Positions 25,931 to 34,462 of a stretch of 64,000 nucleotides of DNA are shown piece by piece; position 1 is the stretch's first letter; the number at the start of each line of letters is the position of its first letter. The stretch is from positions 17,661 to 81,660 of the forward strand of contig NZ_LVJH01000043.1 of the NCBI RefSeq assembly GCF_001637205.1, written 5' to 3'. The stretch comes from Paenibacillus glacialis. GTDB taxonomy: Bacteria > Bacillota > Bacilli > Paenibacillales > Paenibacillaceae. Position numbers and translations under genes: made by a program. Under the pieces are notes generated by a model. It was given only the letters and a program-made list of their open reading frames with translations, did not search any database and was not told where the DNA came from.

Positions 25931-26671
25931 TCACTCTCCTCTATTGGATAATAATTCAGCTAGTCGCTCTGGATAGTCTGTTATGATACCAGCAACACCC
26001 GCTTCAATCAGAGATCTCATCCGCTCGGGTTCATTGACAGTAAAAGGACAATACTCCTTACCATGTTGAGTAGCTCCCACAATAAACTCAGGCAGCACAG
26101 CATAATGATAGGCATGAAGGGCATCTGCACCTAATGTTGAAGCATATTCCCACGGACGATATAAACCTTCCATATACAGAATTCCGGTCCGAATTTCTGG
26201 TGCAATACTTTTGCAAAATGCTAAAGAGTAATGATTAAAGCTTGAGAATACAACCCTATCGGACATTTCATATTGCCGCACAAGGTTGATTACCTTCTCC
26301 TCCATACCTGGGTACATGAATATACCGTTTTTCAATTCAATATTTAATATTGTGTCACGTTGATGAAGAAGCTTTAGTAAATCTTCTAGTGTGGGAATAT
26401 GTTCACCCTCGAAAGACTCTCCGAACCAAGAGCCCGCATCTAACACGGATAGCTGTTCAAGTGTCATGTCTTTTACATAACCCGACCCATTTGTAGTGCG
26501 ATTGATAGTTTCATCATGGATCAGCACCAAATGTCCGTCTTTGGTCATTTGAACGTCCGTTTCGATTCCCGTTGCTCCAAGTTCAAGACCCTTAATAAAT
26601 GCCGCCATCGTATTCTCAGGGCACACTGCTGACGCGCCTCGATGCGCATAGTTGATTACCTTCTTCTTCAT
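25931..26671 (-). CDS. Glycerophosphodiester phosphodiesterase
   Basis: This 246-residue cytoplasmic GDPD-family TIM barrel hydrolyses glycerophosphodiesters to glycerol-3-phosphate and an alcohol. Motifs: YAHRGASAVCPENTMAAF (catalytic His, Arg), the metal segment GIETDVQMTKDGHLVLIHDE (metal Glu/Asp and second His), and LNIELKNG. The C-terminal GVAGIITDYPERL is also typical. The ATG at 26671 is preferred because the fold starts at KVINYAHRG and GGGGGTACGGAGG precedes it; in-frame ATGs further up lack support. Its stop is 3 bp from the start of the MFS gene. Confidence 0.92.
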   Translation of the reverse strand: MKKKVINYAHRGASAVCPENTMAAFIKGLELGATGIETDVQMTKDGHLVLIHDETINRTTNGSGYVKDMTLEQLSVLDAGSWFGESFEGEHIPTLEDLLKLLHQRDTILNIELKNGIFMYPGMEEKVINLVRQYEMSDRVVFSSFNHYSLAFCKSIAPEIRTGILYMEGLYRPWEYASTLGADALHAYHYAVLPEFIVGATQHGKEYCPFTVNEPERMRSLIEAGVAGIITDYPERLAELLSNRGE

Positions 26672-26795
26672 CCTCCGTACCCCCATATCGTAAATTACCT
26701 TCGTTAATATTATAGTTTCTATTGTGGTGAAATACATCATTAGAATGTAAAAATTGACATGATGATAGGGTTGGGATTTAAAGAATCAACAACAA

Positions 26796-26836
26796 CAAAA
26801 AAGATCCTCCATTCTTTATCAGATGGAGAATCTTTA
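26796..26836 (-). terminator. Intrinsic terminator of the antiporter gene
   Basis: AAAGAT.CTCCAT and ATGGAG.ATCTTT form the stem; a T6 run follows on the minus strand, 27 bp after the antiporter stop. Confidence 0.83.
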
Positions 26837-26863
26837 TGGAAATTTTGAAGAGCTATGGGATGT

Positions 26864-28021
26864 TTACTTTCCCTTTACGCTTACCGGTTCACGAAACATA
26901 TATTTCAATAAAGGAGGTGTAACCAACGTGGTGAGAATAACCATAATAATAACTGAAGTGAAATATTCCGGTTGAAGTAAACCGGCTTCCAAACCTGTTG
27001 CCGCTATGATTAAAGCTACTTCACCTCTTGATATCATTCCCGCTCCGATGGCAATCGACGACTGTCTACTAAAACCAGTGAAACGTGCTCCAAGTCCTCC
27101 ACCTACCCATTTGGTCATAATAGCAACCAATGAGAGAAGAATTAGAAATCCAATTTGTTGTCCAACACCTACAAAGGATACATTAAGTCCAACACTGACA
27201 AAAAAGACAGGGACAAATATGGCATACGCAATAGGTTCTATTTTATGTTCCACAGTATGTTTAAATGATGTTTGTGAAATCGCTATACCTGCTGCAAAGG
27301 AACCAATGATTCCAGCCATACCCATGATATCTGCGAAATAAGCAAAACCAAAGCAAATAACCAAGGCAGCTGTAACGGTTGCTTCCGTTACTTTCAGTTT
27401 GGAGAGCAACTTCATTAGTTTAGGTACAATGAATGCTCCTACGACAATAATAACGACAAAGAACAATACTTTCTTACCGATAAGCAAACCGAGGTTCACG
27501 TCCGTACCTGTGCCCAGTAAACTCATCATTACAGCTAATAAAATAACGACAAGAACATCATCTACCACTGCAGCTCCCAGAATGGTCGTGCCTTCACGCG
27601 AATTCAGTTTGTTCATGTCTTTGAGTACTTGAGCAGAAATACTTACGGAAGTAGCACTGAATATCACTCCCATAAAAAGAGCATAGCTGTTGGGGAATCC
27701 GAAAATTTGCGCGACTGCAAACCCTCCAACAAAGGGAAGGAATATCCCCCCTACGGCAACAGCAAGCGCTGACTTCCAATCCCGTTGAAGCTGATCCACA
27801 TCTGTTTCTAGGCCCGCTATGAACATAAGCAACAACACACCGATTTCCGACATGTAATGAATAAAGCTGCTATCGTTTGGAATCCAACCTAATACCGCCG
27901 GCCCCAAGACAACACCAATGATTAATTTACCCAATACAGCAGGCTGACCTAATCGAACAGATAGATCTCCCGCCACTTTCGTAAACAATAAAATAAGTAC
28001 AAGATAAAAAACAAACTCCAT
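26864..28021 (-). CDS. Monovalent cation:proton antiporter (CPA2, GerN/KefB-like)
   Basis: This 385-residue membrane protein has about 12 helices and is made of a single Na+/H+ exchanger domain. Diagnostic parts are GLETDVDQL, FSATSVSIS and the ion-binding GAAVVDDVLVVILL with the paired aspartates of electrogenic CPA2 transporters, plus GMISRGEVALI. It lacks the cytoplasmic TrkA-N domain of Kef channels, which makes it like GerN/YjbQ-type exchangers of Bacillales (pH, Na+ and K+ balance, spore germination). The ATG follows AGGGAGATGGAGT. Ion specificity is inferred only. Confidence 0.9.
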   Translation of the reverse strand: MEFVFYLVLILLFTKVAGDLSVRLGQPAVLGKLIIGVVLGPAVLGWIPNDSSFIHYMSEIGVLLLMFIAGLETDVDQLQRDWKSALAVAVGGIFLPFVGGFAVAQIFGFPNSYALFMGVIFSATSVSISAQVLKDMNKLNSREGTTILGAAVVDDVLVVILLAVMMSLLGTGTDVNLGLLIGKKVLFFVVIIVVGAFIVPKLMKLLSKLKVTEATVTAALVICFGFAYFADIMGMAGIIGSFAAGIAISQTSFKHTVEHKIEPIAYAIFVPVFFVSVGLNVSFVGVGQQIGFLILLSLVAIMTKWVGGGLGARFTGFSRQSSIAIGAGMISRGEVALIIAATGLEAGLLQPEYFTSVIIMVILTTLVTPPLLKYMFREPVSVKGK

Positions 28022-28089
28022 ACTCCATCTCCCTCTCTGTATCTAAAATGCCCTCAATGATTAGTTCTTATAAGGAAGCCTACAACAAA

Positions 28090-28158
28090 AAAAGAGGAGC
28101 CCTAAAATTCAGGCTCCCCAAAAATAAACAGGAGGAGCCCTTGGTGACAGGCTCCTCC
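28090..28158 (-). terminator. Tandem terminator hairpins after the chemoreceptor gene
   Basis: Two related hairpins, GGAGGAGCC/GGCTCCTCC (28131-28158) and GAGGAGCC/GGCTCC (28095-28119), are separated by an A/T-rich linker. On the minus strand each is followed by a T-rich stretch, the second by T7. They look like a duplicated terminator. Confidence 0.8.
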
Positions 28159-28255
28159 ATAAATAAACACAAACATATAATTAAAACTTATAATTTAATT
28201 ATAAAGAAATCTTATAATTTTGTAAACCTTTTTACATTTACACTTGTCTTAGAAA

Positions 28256-30316
28256 TTACTTTATTTTAAAGCGAGATGCTGCTTCCATCAATTCTTTGCT
28301 CAAGTTATCAATGGTTTCGACCATGTCAGATAAACTGTTTACCATGGCTGATTGATCCTTGATGGTCGCTGTTACTTCTTCAACGGATGCAGATACTTCT
28401 TCTCCCGAAGCTGATAGACTTTGTGCAGATTCTAACACCGTGTTCTTATTATTCTCAATATCACTCATTTCATCAGCCATCGGTCTTATCTGATCCGTAA
28501 TCTCAATAACGTTGTGCCATATCGTATCAAATGCCGTTTCCGTTTGACTAACAAATTCATTCTGCTTAGTTGAGATATCTCTAATTTCTATCACACTCTG
28601 GTTATTCTCTACAACGTACTGAAGTGTTTGTTCAATAATAGCATTAATTTCACCCGACTGCTTCGAGCTTTGTTCCGCCAGCTTACGAATTTCTGTAGCA
28701 ACTACTGCAAACCCTCTTCCGTACTCCCCTGCTCTTGCCGCTTCAATCGAAGCATTTAGTGCGAGTAAATTGGTCTGTGCTGCGATATTCTTTATCGCTC
28801 CTGTGATGTCATTGATGTTCCTTGAACTTTCTTCAAGTTTGGAAGTGATGGAAGAAATCTTACGTACTTCTTCATCATTCTTCTGATTGTTCTGAATCAA
28901 ATGACCGATAACCTCTTTATTACGGTCGAAGACCTCAATAATATCCTCTGCGCTGTCTTTAACAGACTGCGATCTCGTATTGATATTGTTAATTTTGTCA
29001 CCTATTTCATTAAATCTATCTACGATTTGCTCTGTGTCATTGGATTGAGATTCCGTAGCTTTGGCAATCTCCATCGTAGTTGTAGCTGTCTCTTCAATGG
29101 AATTCGCAGTTTGCTTAGACGCTCTCTCCAACTCTTGCGTGCTCATATTTAGAACATCAATGGTACTGTTCATGTTAGAAATGAGCTGTCTATTCATATT
29201 CACCATCACATTAAAACTATCAGCTAACTCCTTGAACTCACTGTTGTACCTTCCCTCTGCTGAAACCGTTAAATCTCCAGAAGCTAATTTTTTGAATAAG
29301 TTCGTAAGTCTCGCGATCGGTTTTGTAATGATCCTAGATATGAGAACTCCAACTATACAAGCAAGTATAAGGGCAAATATAGTGACTACCGTAATCTGTC
29401 GGAACAATTGTTGCAGTGGATTTTCAATATCCTTATAACTATCCTCGACGACAACAGTCCAATCCGCAATCGGAATCTTAGAGTAACGCATATATTTATC
29501 TGGGTACTCAATATTATCTCGTAGAATGGTATCTGTTGCCTTTTCTTTCATTAACGCTACTATTTCAGTCGCTTCCACTTTCTTACTTACAGCTGCTTCA
29601 TCTTTGGAATGATATACCACAGTTCCTTCGCGACTTAAGATATATATAATTCCTTCTTCGTTGATACTAATGCCTTCGAGCTCACTAACGAAAAGGGATG
29701 CGTCTATATTACTAATTAATATCCCTAATGTTGAACCATCATCATCTTTAATAGGTTGCGCAAACACAACGATTAAACTATTAGTCGACTTAGATATAAG
29801 TGCATCACTAACAAAGGATTCCCCCTTGATCGCTTTCTGAAAGTACTCCCGGTCTGAGTTGTTAATCCCAATCGGCTTCGGACTATTACTTGCAACGACT
29901 ATACCTTCTTTATCCAACACCATAAAAGCTTGAATACCCTGAGTTCCTTTTATACTTTCCGTTAGAATTTTATTAGATTTCGTAAATAGTTCGTTTTGAG
30001 CAGATAGGAATTCCTTGTCAGGTAGTTTACTTTCAGCTCTATCTTTCAATAAATCTTTAAAAGAATTATGAATAGATAGTAAGTATGTTGACTGTTTCTC
30101 TAATTTAACCGTTGAAAATAAACTCTCCCCAATACGATCCGCATTCGCATTCATTTCATCTTTACTTTTATTAAGAAGTAAATTTGACCCCGCCAAATAT
30201 AACAGAGAACTAGTTCCAACTAGTACAATAAGAACAAGCATAATAACATACAAAGGAAGCTTTATTCTTAACGATACATTCTTCATTCTCTGATTCCATT
30301 CACTAAATTTCTTCAT
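28256..30316 (-). CDS. Methyl-accepting chemotaxis protein with dCache sensor
   Basis: This 686-residue transmembrane chemoreceptor has a first helix at about residues 15-40, an extracellular double-Cache-like sensor (about 45-295), and a second helix near residues 305-325. A HAMP domain (ITKPIARLTNLFKKLASGDL) and a long cytoplasmic coiled coil follow, with the MA hairpin tip AAQTNLLALNASIEAARAGE. It signals to CheA/CheW when the sensor binds a ligand. dCache domains commonly bind amino acids or organic acids; the ligand here is unknown. The ATG follows AGAGGGGTAATGTCAG. No other chemotaxis gene is close. Confidence 0.95.
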   Translation of the reverse strand: MKKFSEWNQRMKNVSLRIKLPLYVIMLVLIVLVGTSSLLYLAGSNLLLNKSKDEMNANADRIGESLFSTVKLEKQSTYLLSIHNSFKDLLKDRAESKLPDKEFLSAQNELFTKSNKILTESIKGTQGIQAFMVLDKEGIVVASNSPKPIGINNSDREYFQKAIKGESFVSDALISKSTNSLIVVFAQPIKDDDGSTLGILISNIDASLFVSELEGISINEEGIIYILSREGTVVYHSKDEAAVSKKVEATEIVALMKEKATDTILRDNIEYPDKYMRYSKIPIADWTVVVEDSYKDIENPLQQLFRQITVVTIFALILACIVGVLISRIITKPIARLTNLFKKLASGDLTVSAEGRYNSEFKELADSFNVMVNMNRQLISNMNSTIDVLNMSTQELERASKQTANSIEETATTTMEIAKATESQSNDTEQIVDRFNEIGDKINNINTRSQSVKDSAEDIIEVFDRNKEVIGHLIQNNQKNDEEVRKISSITSKLEESSRNINDITGAIKNIAAQTNLLALNASIEAARAGEYGRGFAVVATEIRKLAEQSSKQSGEINAIIEQTLQYVVENNQSVIEIRDISTKQNEFVSQTETAFDTIWHNVIEITDQIRPMADEMSDIENNKNTVLESAQSLSASGEEVSASVEEVTATIKDQSAMVNSLSDMVETIDNLSKELMEAASRFKIK

Positions 30317-30498
30317 CTGACATTACCCCTCTGCTGTGATTTGATAAATAATAGATATGATAACTATCACGCTTTAATAGATATCGGAAGAATTATGTCA
30401 TTATATAAGCACCAAAATAAAATAATAAGTCACCCTATCCATTACTGAAGATGCAGTTAGTCCGTTATATTGGTCTGGTTTTATATAAAAGGTAACTA

Positions 30499-30548
30499 TT
30501 GACAATCGCGTTATTTACTTATATGGTTAATTACATAAGTAACTAACC
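30499..30548 (+). promoter_or_regulatory. Promoter and operator of the GntR-ABC operon
   Basis: TTGACA (30499-30504) and TATGGT (30522-30527) are 17 bp apart. A 24-bp near-perfect palindrome at 30525-30548 (outer arms GGTTA/TAACC, inner TTAC/GTAA) overlaps the -10. This fits autorepression by the YtrA-type regulator encoded just downstream. Confidence 0.65.
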
Positions 30549-30585
30549 TGTTATCAGGAGTGATCAAAATGGAGGTTGTGATGCA

Positions 30586-30954
30586 ATGGGATTCTCAATA
30601 GATGACAGCAGACCTATTTATATGCAGATTGCCGAACGAATTGAAAATGACATCATTCAAGGGCAATTACCTGAAGAATCACAAGTCCCCTCAACCAATC
30701 AATTCGCGTCTTTCTATCTCATCAATCCCGCGACAGCTGCAAAAGGTGTAAATCTGTTAGTAGACCAAGAAATTCTGTATAAGAAACGGGGAATTGGCAT
30801 GTTTGTAGCGTCCGGATCACGTATGAAATTAATGGAGAAACGTAGAGAACAATTTTTCGAACAGTATATCGTGACCATGGTTCGAGAGGCTGAGAAGTTG
30901 GGAATTACAGCAGAGGAATTGACGGATATGATTCGGAGAGGGGATAAATCATAA
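30586..30954 (+). CDS. GntR-family regulator (YtrA type)
   Basis: This 122-residue repressor has a winged helix over residues 8-75 (RPIYMQIAERIENDIIQG, then VPSTNQFASFYLINPATAAK) followed by only a short dimerisation tail, which is the YtrA subfamily layout. YtrA regulators sit first in ABC-transporter operons and respond to cell-wall-active compounds. Here the stop overlaps the ATPase start by one base (TAATG), and a strong palindrome overlaps the promoter. The ATG follows GGAGGTTGTGATGCA. The inducer is unknown. Confidence 0.92.
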   Translation: MGFSIDDSRPIYMQIAERIENDIIQGQLPEESQVPSTNQFASFYLINPATAAKGVNLLVDQEILYKKRGIGMFVASGSRMKLMEKRREQFFEQYIVTMVREAEKLGITAEELTDMIRRGDKS

Positions 30955-31850
30955 TGAGTACCGTAATTGAAGTCAAAGGGCTTACGAAAACCTATGGGAA
31001 AGTAGCTGCAGTTCAGGATGTCAGCTTCTCCATAGAATCGAACAAAATATACGGGCTTCTCGGTAGAAACGGGGCCGGTAAAACAACCCTTATGCATTTA
31101 ATCACAGCACAACAATTTGCTTCGAGTGGAGATTTACAGGTTTTTGGAGAGCATCCCTATGAGAATAACCGGGTTCTCAGCCAATGTTGCTTCATCAAAG
31201 AGAGCCAGAAGTATCCAGACAGCTATCGTATTATCGATCTACTTGAAATCTCTTCATCCTTTTTCCCGAATTGGGATCGTGACTATGCCTACTCCTTAAT
31301 CGAGCTATTCAGACTTCCTCTAACACAGAAGATAAAGAAATTATCTAGAGGGATGCTGTCATCCGTCGGTATTGTTGTCGGTCTAGCAAGTCGTGCCCCA
31401 CTCACCATGTTTGACGAACCCTATTTAGGACTTGATGCCGTTTCTAGAGGCTTGTTCTACGAACAATTGTTAGAGGATTACGGTAAATACCCAAGAACCA
31501 TTATCTTGTCCACCCATCTGATTGATGAGGTAAGCCAAATGTTAGAACACGTGATGGTTATTGACAATGGCAAGTTGATTATTGACGAGGATGCCGACGA
31601 ACTTCGCGGATTGGCGTTTACAGTTGTTGGTTCTACAACATCTGTAGAATCCTTTGTAGTTGGAAGAAATGTCATTGATCGCAAACCCCTTGGTGGGTTA
31701 ATGTCGGCTACCATCATGACAAGACTCAGTGTCAGAGATCAACAACAAGCGAATACTCTTGGGCTAGAACTGAGCTCTATCTCTTTGCAACAGCTCATCA
31801 TTCATATGACAAACGGTAGGATAGAAGGAAAGGTGGCGATCCACGAATGA
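30954..31850 (+). CDS. ABC transporter ATP-binding protein
   Basis: This 298-residue nucleotide-binding subunit has Walker A GLLGRNGAGKTTL, a degenerate signature LSRGM instead of LSGGQ, Walker B LTMFDEPYLGLD and switch His in ILSTHLIDE. The C-terminal ~80 residues form a small accessory domain. It probably pairs with the membrane protein that follows (4-bp overlap) as an exporter of the type found with YtrA regulators, giving resistance to or sensing of cell-envelope stress. Altered signature residues are common in this subgroup. Confidence 0.93.
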   Translation: MSTVIEVKGLTKTYGKVAAVQDVSFSIESNKIYGLLGRNGAGKTTLMHLITAQQFASSGDLQVFGEHPYENNRVLSQCCFIKESQKYPDSYRIIDLLEISSSFFPNWDRDYAYSLIELFRLPLTQKIKKLSRGMLSSVGIVVGLASRAPLTMFDEPYLGLDAVSRGLFYEQLLEDYGKYPRTIILSTHLIDEVSQMLEHVMVIDNGKLIIDEDADELRGLAFTVVGSTTSVESFVVGRNVIDRKPLGGLMSATIMTRLSVRDQQQANTLGLELSSISLQQLIIHMTNGRIEGKVAIHE

Positions 31851-32533
31851 ATAGAACGATGAGTGTATTAAAAATGCATGCCCGAGATAAGGTGACGTGG
31901 TTTTACATCCCTCTATCCATCTTATTATTCAACTTCGTTATTAATCTAATCGTAAGCTTCATTCCAAGCAATTCAACTCAGATTTATACTGGTGGGGTTA
32001 TACCGATTTACATTTATATATTTGTTATGGGTACGATCACCTTGTCACAGACCTTTCCTTTCGCACTTGGATTAAGTATTACTAGAAAGAATTACTTCTT
32101 AGGTACTACGACAATGATCACTCTCGTAAGTGCTATAATGGCTTGCCTTTTGTGTATAGCTTCGCTAATTGAACGACTGACAAATCATTGGGGTGGATTC
32201 TTGCATTTCTTTAACATTCCATACTTAAACGACGGGACGTTAGTTGAACAATTATGCATCTACTTCATTATCATGATGTTTATGTATTTCGTGGGCTTAT
32301 CAATATCTAGTGTGCATCGCCGATACGGTGGATTGGGCATGTTAATCTTAGTCGTATTGGTAGCATTATTATTCGGTACAGGCGGATTTTCGTTCTATCA
32401 GTATCAATGGGTGGATACTCTCATTCGTTGGTTGAACCATGTCTCTGCCTTTGATATAGCCCTCTGGATGATTCCCCTCACCATCTGTTGTGCTATTCTA
32501 TCGTATTTGTTACTGCGCAAATCAACTATATAA
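31847..32533 (+). CDS. ABC transporter membrane subunit
   Basis: This 228-residue integral membrane protein has about six hydrophobic segments. It begins with a cytoplasmic helix (MNRTMSVLKMHARDKVTWF) as in ABC-2-type permeases of GntR-linked operons. The start overlaps the ATPase stop (ATGA), so the two are translationally coupled. A terminator follows at once, closing the three-gene operon. No substrate-binding protein is present, which fits export rather than import. Confidence 0.88.
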   Translation: MNRTMSVLKMHARDKVTWFYIPLSILLFNFVINLIVSFIPSNSTQIYTGGVIPIYIYIFVMGTITLSQTFPFALGLSITRKNYFLGTTTMITLVSAIMACLLCIASLIERLTNHWGGFLHFFNIPYLNDGTLVEQLCIYFIIMMFMYFVGLSISSVHRRYGGLGMLILVVLVALLFGTGGFSFYQYQWVDTLIRWLNHVSAFDIALWMIPLTICCAILSYLLLRKSTI

Positions 32534-32542
32534 TTCCGAAAC

Positions 32543-32584
32543 AAAAAAAAGTTGTCCAGAACAAATATTCTGAACAACTTTTTT
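32543..32584 (+). terminator. Intrinsic terminator of the GntR-ABC operon
   Basis: AAAAGTTGT.CAGAA and TTCTG.ACAACTTTT form the stem around CAAATA, followed by T-rich sequence on the plus strand. Confidence 0.87.
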
Positions 32585-32617
32585 CAATTCACTTCAAGAA
32601 AAGACTCACCCACATAG

Positions 32618-32710
32618 TTATGCACAATTTGGAATATATTATCAACAATTATATCTACTTATTAACATTATATACCTGGTTTATCCACATAATTATCCTA
32701 GTTATTAACA
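32618..32710 (+). promoter_or_regulatory. Phased DnaA-box cluster
   Basis: Five 9-mers in the same direction match the DnaA box TTATNCACA: TTATGCACA (32618), TTATCAACA (32639), TTATTAACA (32659), TTATCCACA (32681) and TTATTAACA (32702). Two are perfect and three differ at one position. Starts are 21, 20, 22 and 21 bp apart, close to two helical turns. The region is AT-rich and lies between two convergent genes, so it is not a promoter. Such clusters titrate DnaA in B. subtilis. Confidence 0.6.
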
Positions 32711-32750
32711 ATCATATTAACAACTACACACTTTTATCGTATATTGAGCC

Positions 32751-33278
32751 TTATGAGGACACAATAACACTCCATCGATGTTCATATTCCGCAAGTTTCG
32801 GATGGATATCACGGGGCTCCGTCGTTAACAGAAGTCGAATCTTAACAATCCATTCCTCAAAGGACGCAAATGTTGCGAATAGATTCGCTGTCTCTGGTGT
32901 TATGTATAGAAAATATGGTGCCTTATATTTCTCTGTTAGAAGCCGAAGAGCAGAATCCATAGGTGTATATTTCTTCCGCTTTCCTTCCCAACCATCAATC
33001 ACTACTTTCGAGTAGTCTCGACCTTTTTTCCATTCGTGTAACCTTTTCTCTCGCTTGTGAAAAGCACTTACCGGTTCTTTTCGCATCCGCCTTACCGTTT
33101 CCTCATGTAGAGGATATAGCACAAGCTTATCAAATGAATATCGCTCTATACTATCAACTGCAAGATCTAATTCAATATCCGTCGTGTCTTCAAAAGTATC
33201 ATAGTAAATTAATGTGCCCTTTTGCTTCTCCTGCGGCGGTTCATAACCAAATGGTACGGATTGAACGTTCCGATTCAT
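32751..33278 (-). CDS. Hypothetical protein next to the DnaA-box cluster
   Basis: This 175-residue soluble, charged protein has no signal peptide or membrane segment. A basic stretch (RRMRKEPVSAFHKREKRLHEW) sits in the middle. The family was not recognised. The ribosome site is strong (AGGAGGGAAAGGC before ATG), so it is a real gene. It converges on the GntR-ABC operon, with the DnaA-box array between them; a link is not implied. The next gene downstream of its start (33321) is on the same strand 40 bp away. Confidence 0.75.
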   Translation of the reverse strand: MNRNVQSVPFGYEPPQEKQKGTLIYYDTFEDTTDIELDLAVDSIERYSFDKLVLYPLHEETVRRMRKEPVSAFHKREKRLHEWKKGRDYSKVVIDGWEGKRKKYTPMDSALRLLTEKYKAPYFLYITPETANLFATFASFEEWIVKIRLLLTTEPRDIHPKLAEYEHRWSVIVSS

Positions 33279-33320
33279 GCCTTTCCCTCCTATAGCGAGA
33301 TTGTTAGCGGAGTGTGACTT

Positions 33321-33605
33321 TTAAGATAAGTGCTCTTTGCAAAAAGTATCAACCAATTCAAGCTCATCGTCTTCCAAATCGAACTCAACATATTTCTCTG
33401 AAGTTCTTTCTAAGAGTTCATATTTCACGATGCCTGTCCGAGTCTCTTCTACCGTGTAGATCACTCTTACATTCAATCCGTTCTCAAAATATAGTTCATC
33501 ATCCTCAGGAACATCAAGCTCGAGAATGAATTCGTAGCGTTCACCGGTCAAAATCTTGAACGGGTCCTTAATCAATTTCACAGTATGATTCGTAATCGTT
33601 AACAT
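33321..33605 (-). CDS. Small conserved acidic protein (DUF6509-like)
   Basis: This 94-residue acidic protein opens with LTITNHTVKLIKDPFKILTGERYEF, a pattern seen in DUF6509-type small proteins of Bacillales (from memory, not confirmed). The rest is beta-rich, with many Asp and Glu in the last third (EFDLEDDELELVD). It is cytoplasmic. The ATG follows GAAAGGATGAAGAT. It lies upstream of the 175-residue hypothetical gene on the same strand and may be cotranscribed with it. Confidence 0.78.
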   Translation of the reverse strand: MLTITNHTVKLIKDPFKILTGERYEFILELDVPEDDELYFENGLNVRVIYTVEETRTGIVKYELLERTSEKYVEFDLEDDELELVDTFCKEHLS

Positions 33606-33737
33606 ATCTTCATCCTTTCAGATCCCTAAAGAGGGGAACAATACCTCATCATACCATAATATGATCTAAATTGAACGACCGAAACACACATTGGAGTCTA
33701 TACGTATAGTATTTGTCATTTCTTTCAAAATAAATCA

Positions 33738-34298
33738 CTAATTATAATCCATACTTAAGTTTTCTTCATCCGCAATGCTTTGAATATCCTCCGAACTGAT
33801 ATTCATATATTGATATCCCTCATTGTCTTGCTTCTTTAAGGCCTTCTCTTTAAAAAATTTTGGACTTCCTTCACCTGCGTCTTCATCATATAGAAGCAAA
33901 ATTCCGTCTGTTTTTCTAAACAATAAATCATCCCTCGCTGTGAACTGCCAAATTCCGTCGTAAGGTTGCTTACTCACCGCAGCATAATAATCTACACGAT
34001 GTAAGATTCCATTATAATAATCTTTTTTGGTGTCCTTCCATTTCTCTTCTTGATTCAAGAATGCAGTGATTATGGATAATTTCAACTGAGGATATTGTTG
34101 TTTAAGTTCTATAACTGCCTCACATGCCCATAAATCCACTCCGTATTGACCCGGCGTAATTACCCATTCAAGACCCTCCTCAATGAGAGGAATCAGTTTT
34201 CGAATGATGGCTTTCTTTATATAAGGAATGCCTTTGTGTTTTTGATCATGAATATTCAGTTCATGTGCCCGATAACCTGTAACGAGGAGATTTTTCAT
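33738..34298 (-). CDS. ypsA: YpsA-like SLOG-family protein
   Basis: This 186-residue protein is of the DUF1273/YpsA group in the SLOG (SMF/DprA-LOG) superfamily of Rossmann-like nucleotide-binding proteins. The N-terminal MKNLLVTGYRAHEL, middle EWVITPGQYGVDLWACEAV and C-terminal KTDGILLLYDEDAGEGSPKFF are characteristic. In B. subtilis YpsA influences cell division and stress survival; a nucleotide-derived ligand is proposed. The ATG at 34298 follows AAAGGGAGCTTAGAA; the longer frame to 34388 has no ribosome site. It is cytoplasmic. Confidence 0.88.
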   Translation of the reverse strand: MKNLLVTGYRAHELNIHDQKHKGIPYIKKAIIRKLIPLIEEGLEWVITPGQYGVDLWACEAVIELKQQYPQLKLSIITAFLNQEEKWKDTKKDYYNGILHRVDYYAAVSKQPYDGIWQFTARDDLLFRKTDGILLLYDEDAGEGSPKFFKEKALKKQDNEGYQYMNISSEDIQSIADEENLSMDYN

Positions 34299-34422
34299 TT
34301 CTAAGCTCCCTTTGAATATCTTTGATTTCTTTACAACCAACTTCTGTTCAATCTGTTTAGTATAGATTCCCGCTTCATCACTGTCCATGTTTACTATCTA
34401 AAATCAAATACGCTTATAGTTA

Positions 34423-34462
34423 GGAAAAGAACCTAGCCCATTGTTGAGTTAGGTTCTTTTCC
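34423..34462 (-). terminator. Terminator overlapping the end of the protease gene
   Basis: GGAAAAGAACCTA and TAGGTTCTTTTCC form a perfect 13-bp stem. Its 5' arm on the minus strand includes the last codons and stop of the protease gene, so the coding end doubles as terminator. Confidence 0.8.

Noticed and set aside
32618..32710. DnaA-box array as a replication origin of an integrated plasmid
   Set aside because: No replication-initiator gene, dnaA/dnaN or unwinding-element context is nearby, so only a DnaA-binding cluster is claimed.
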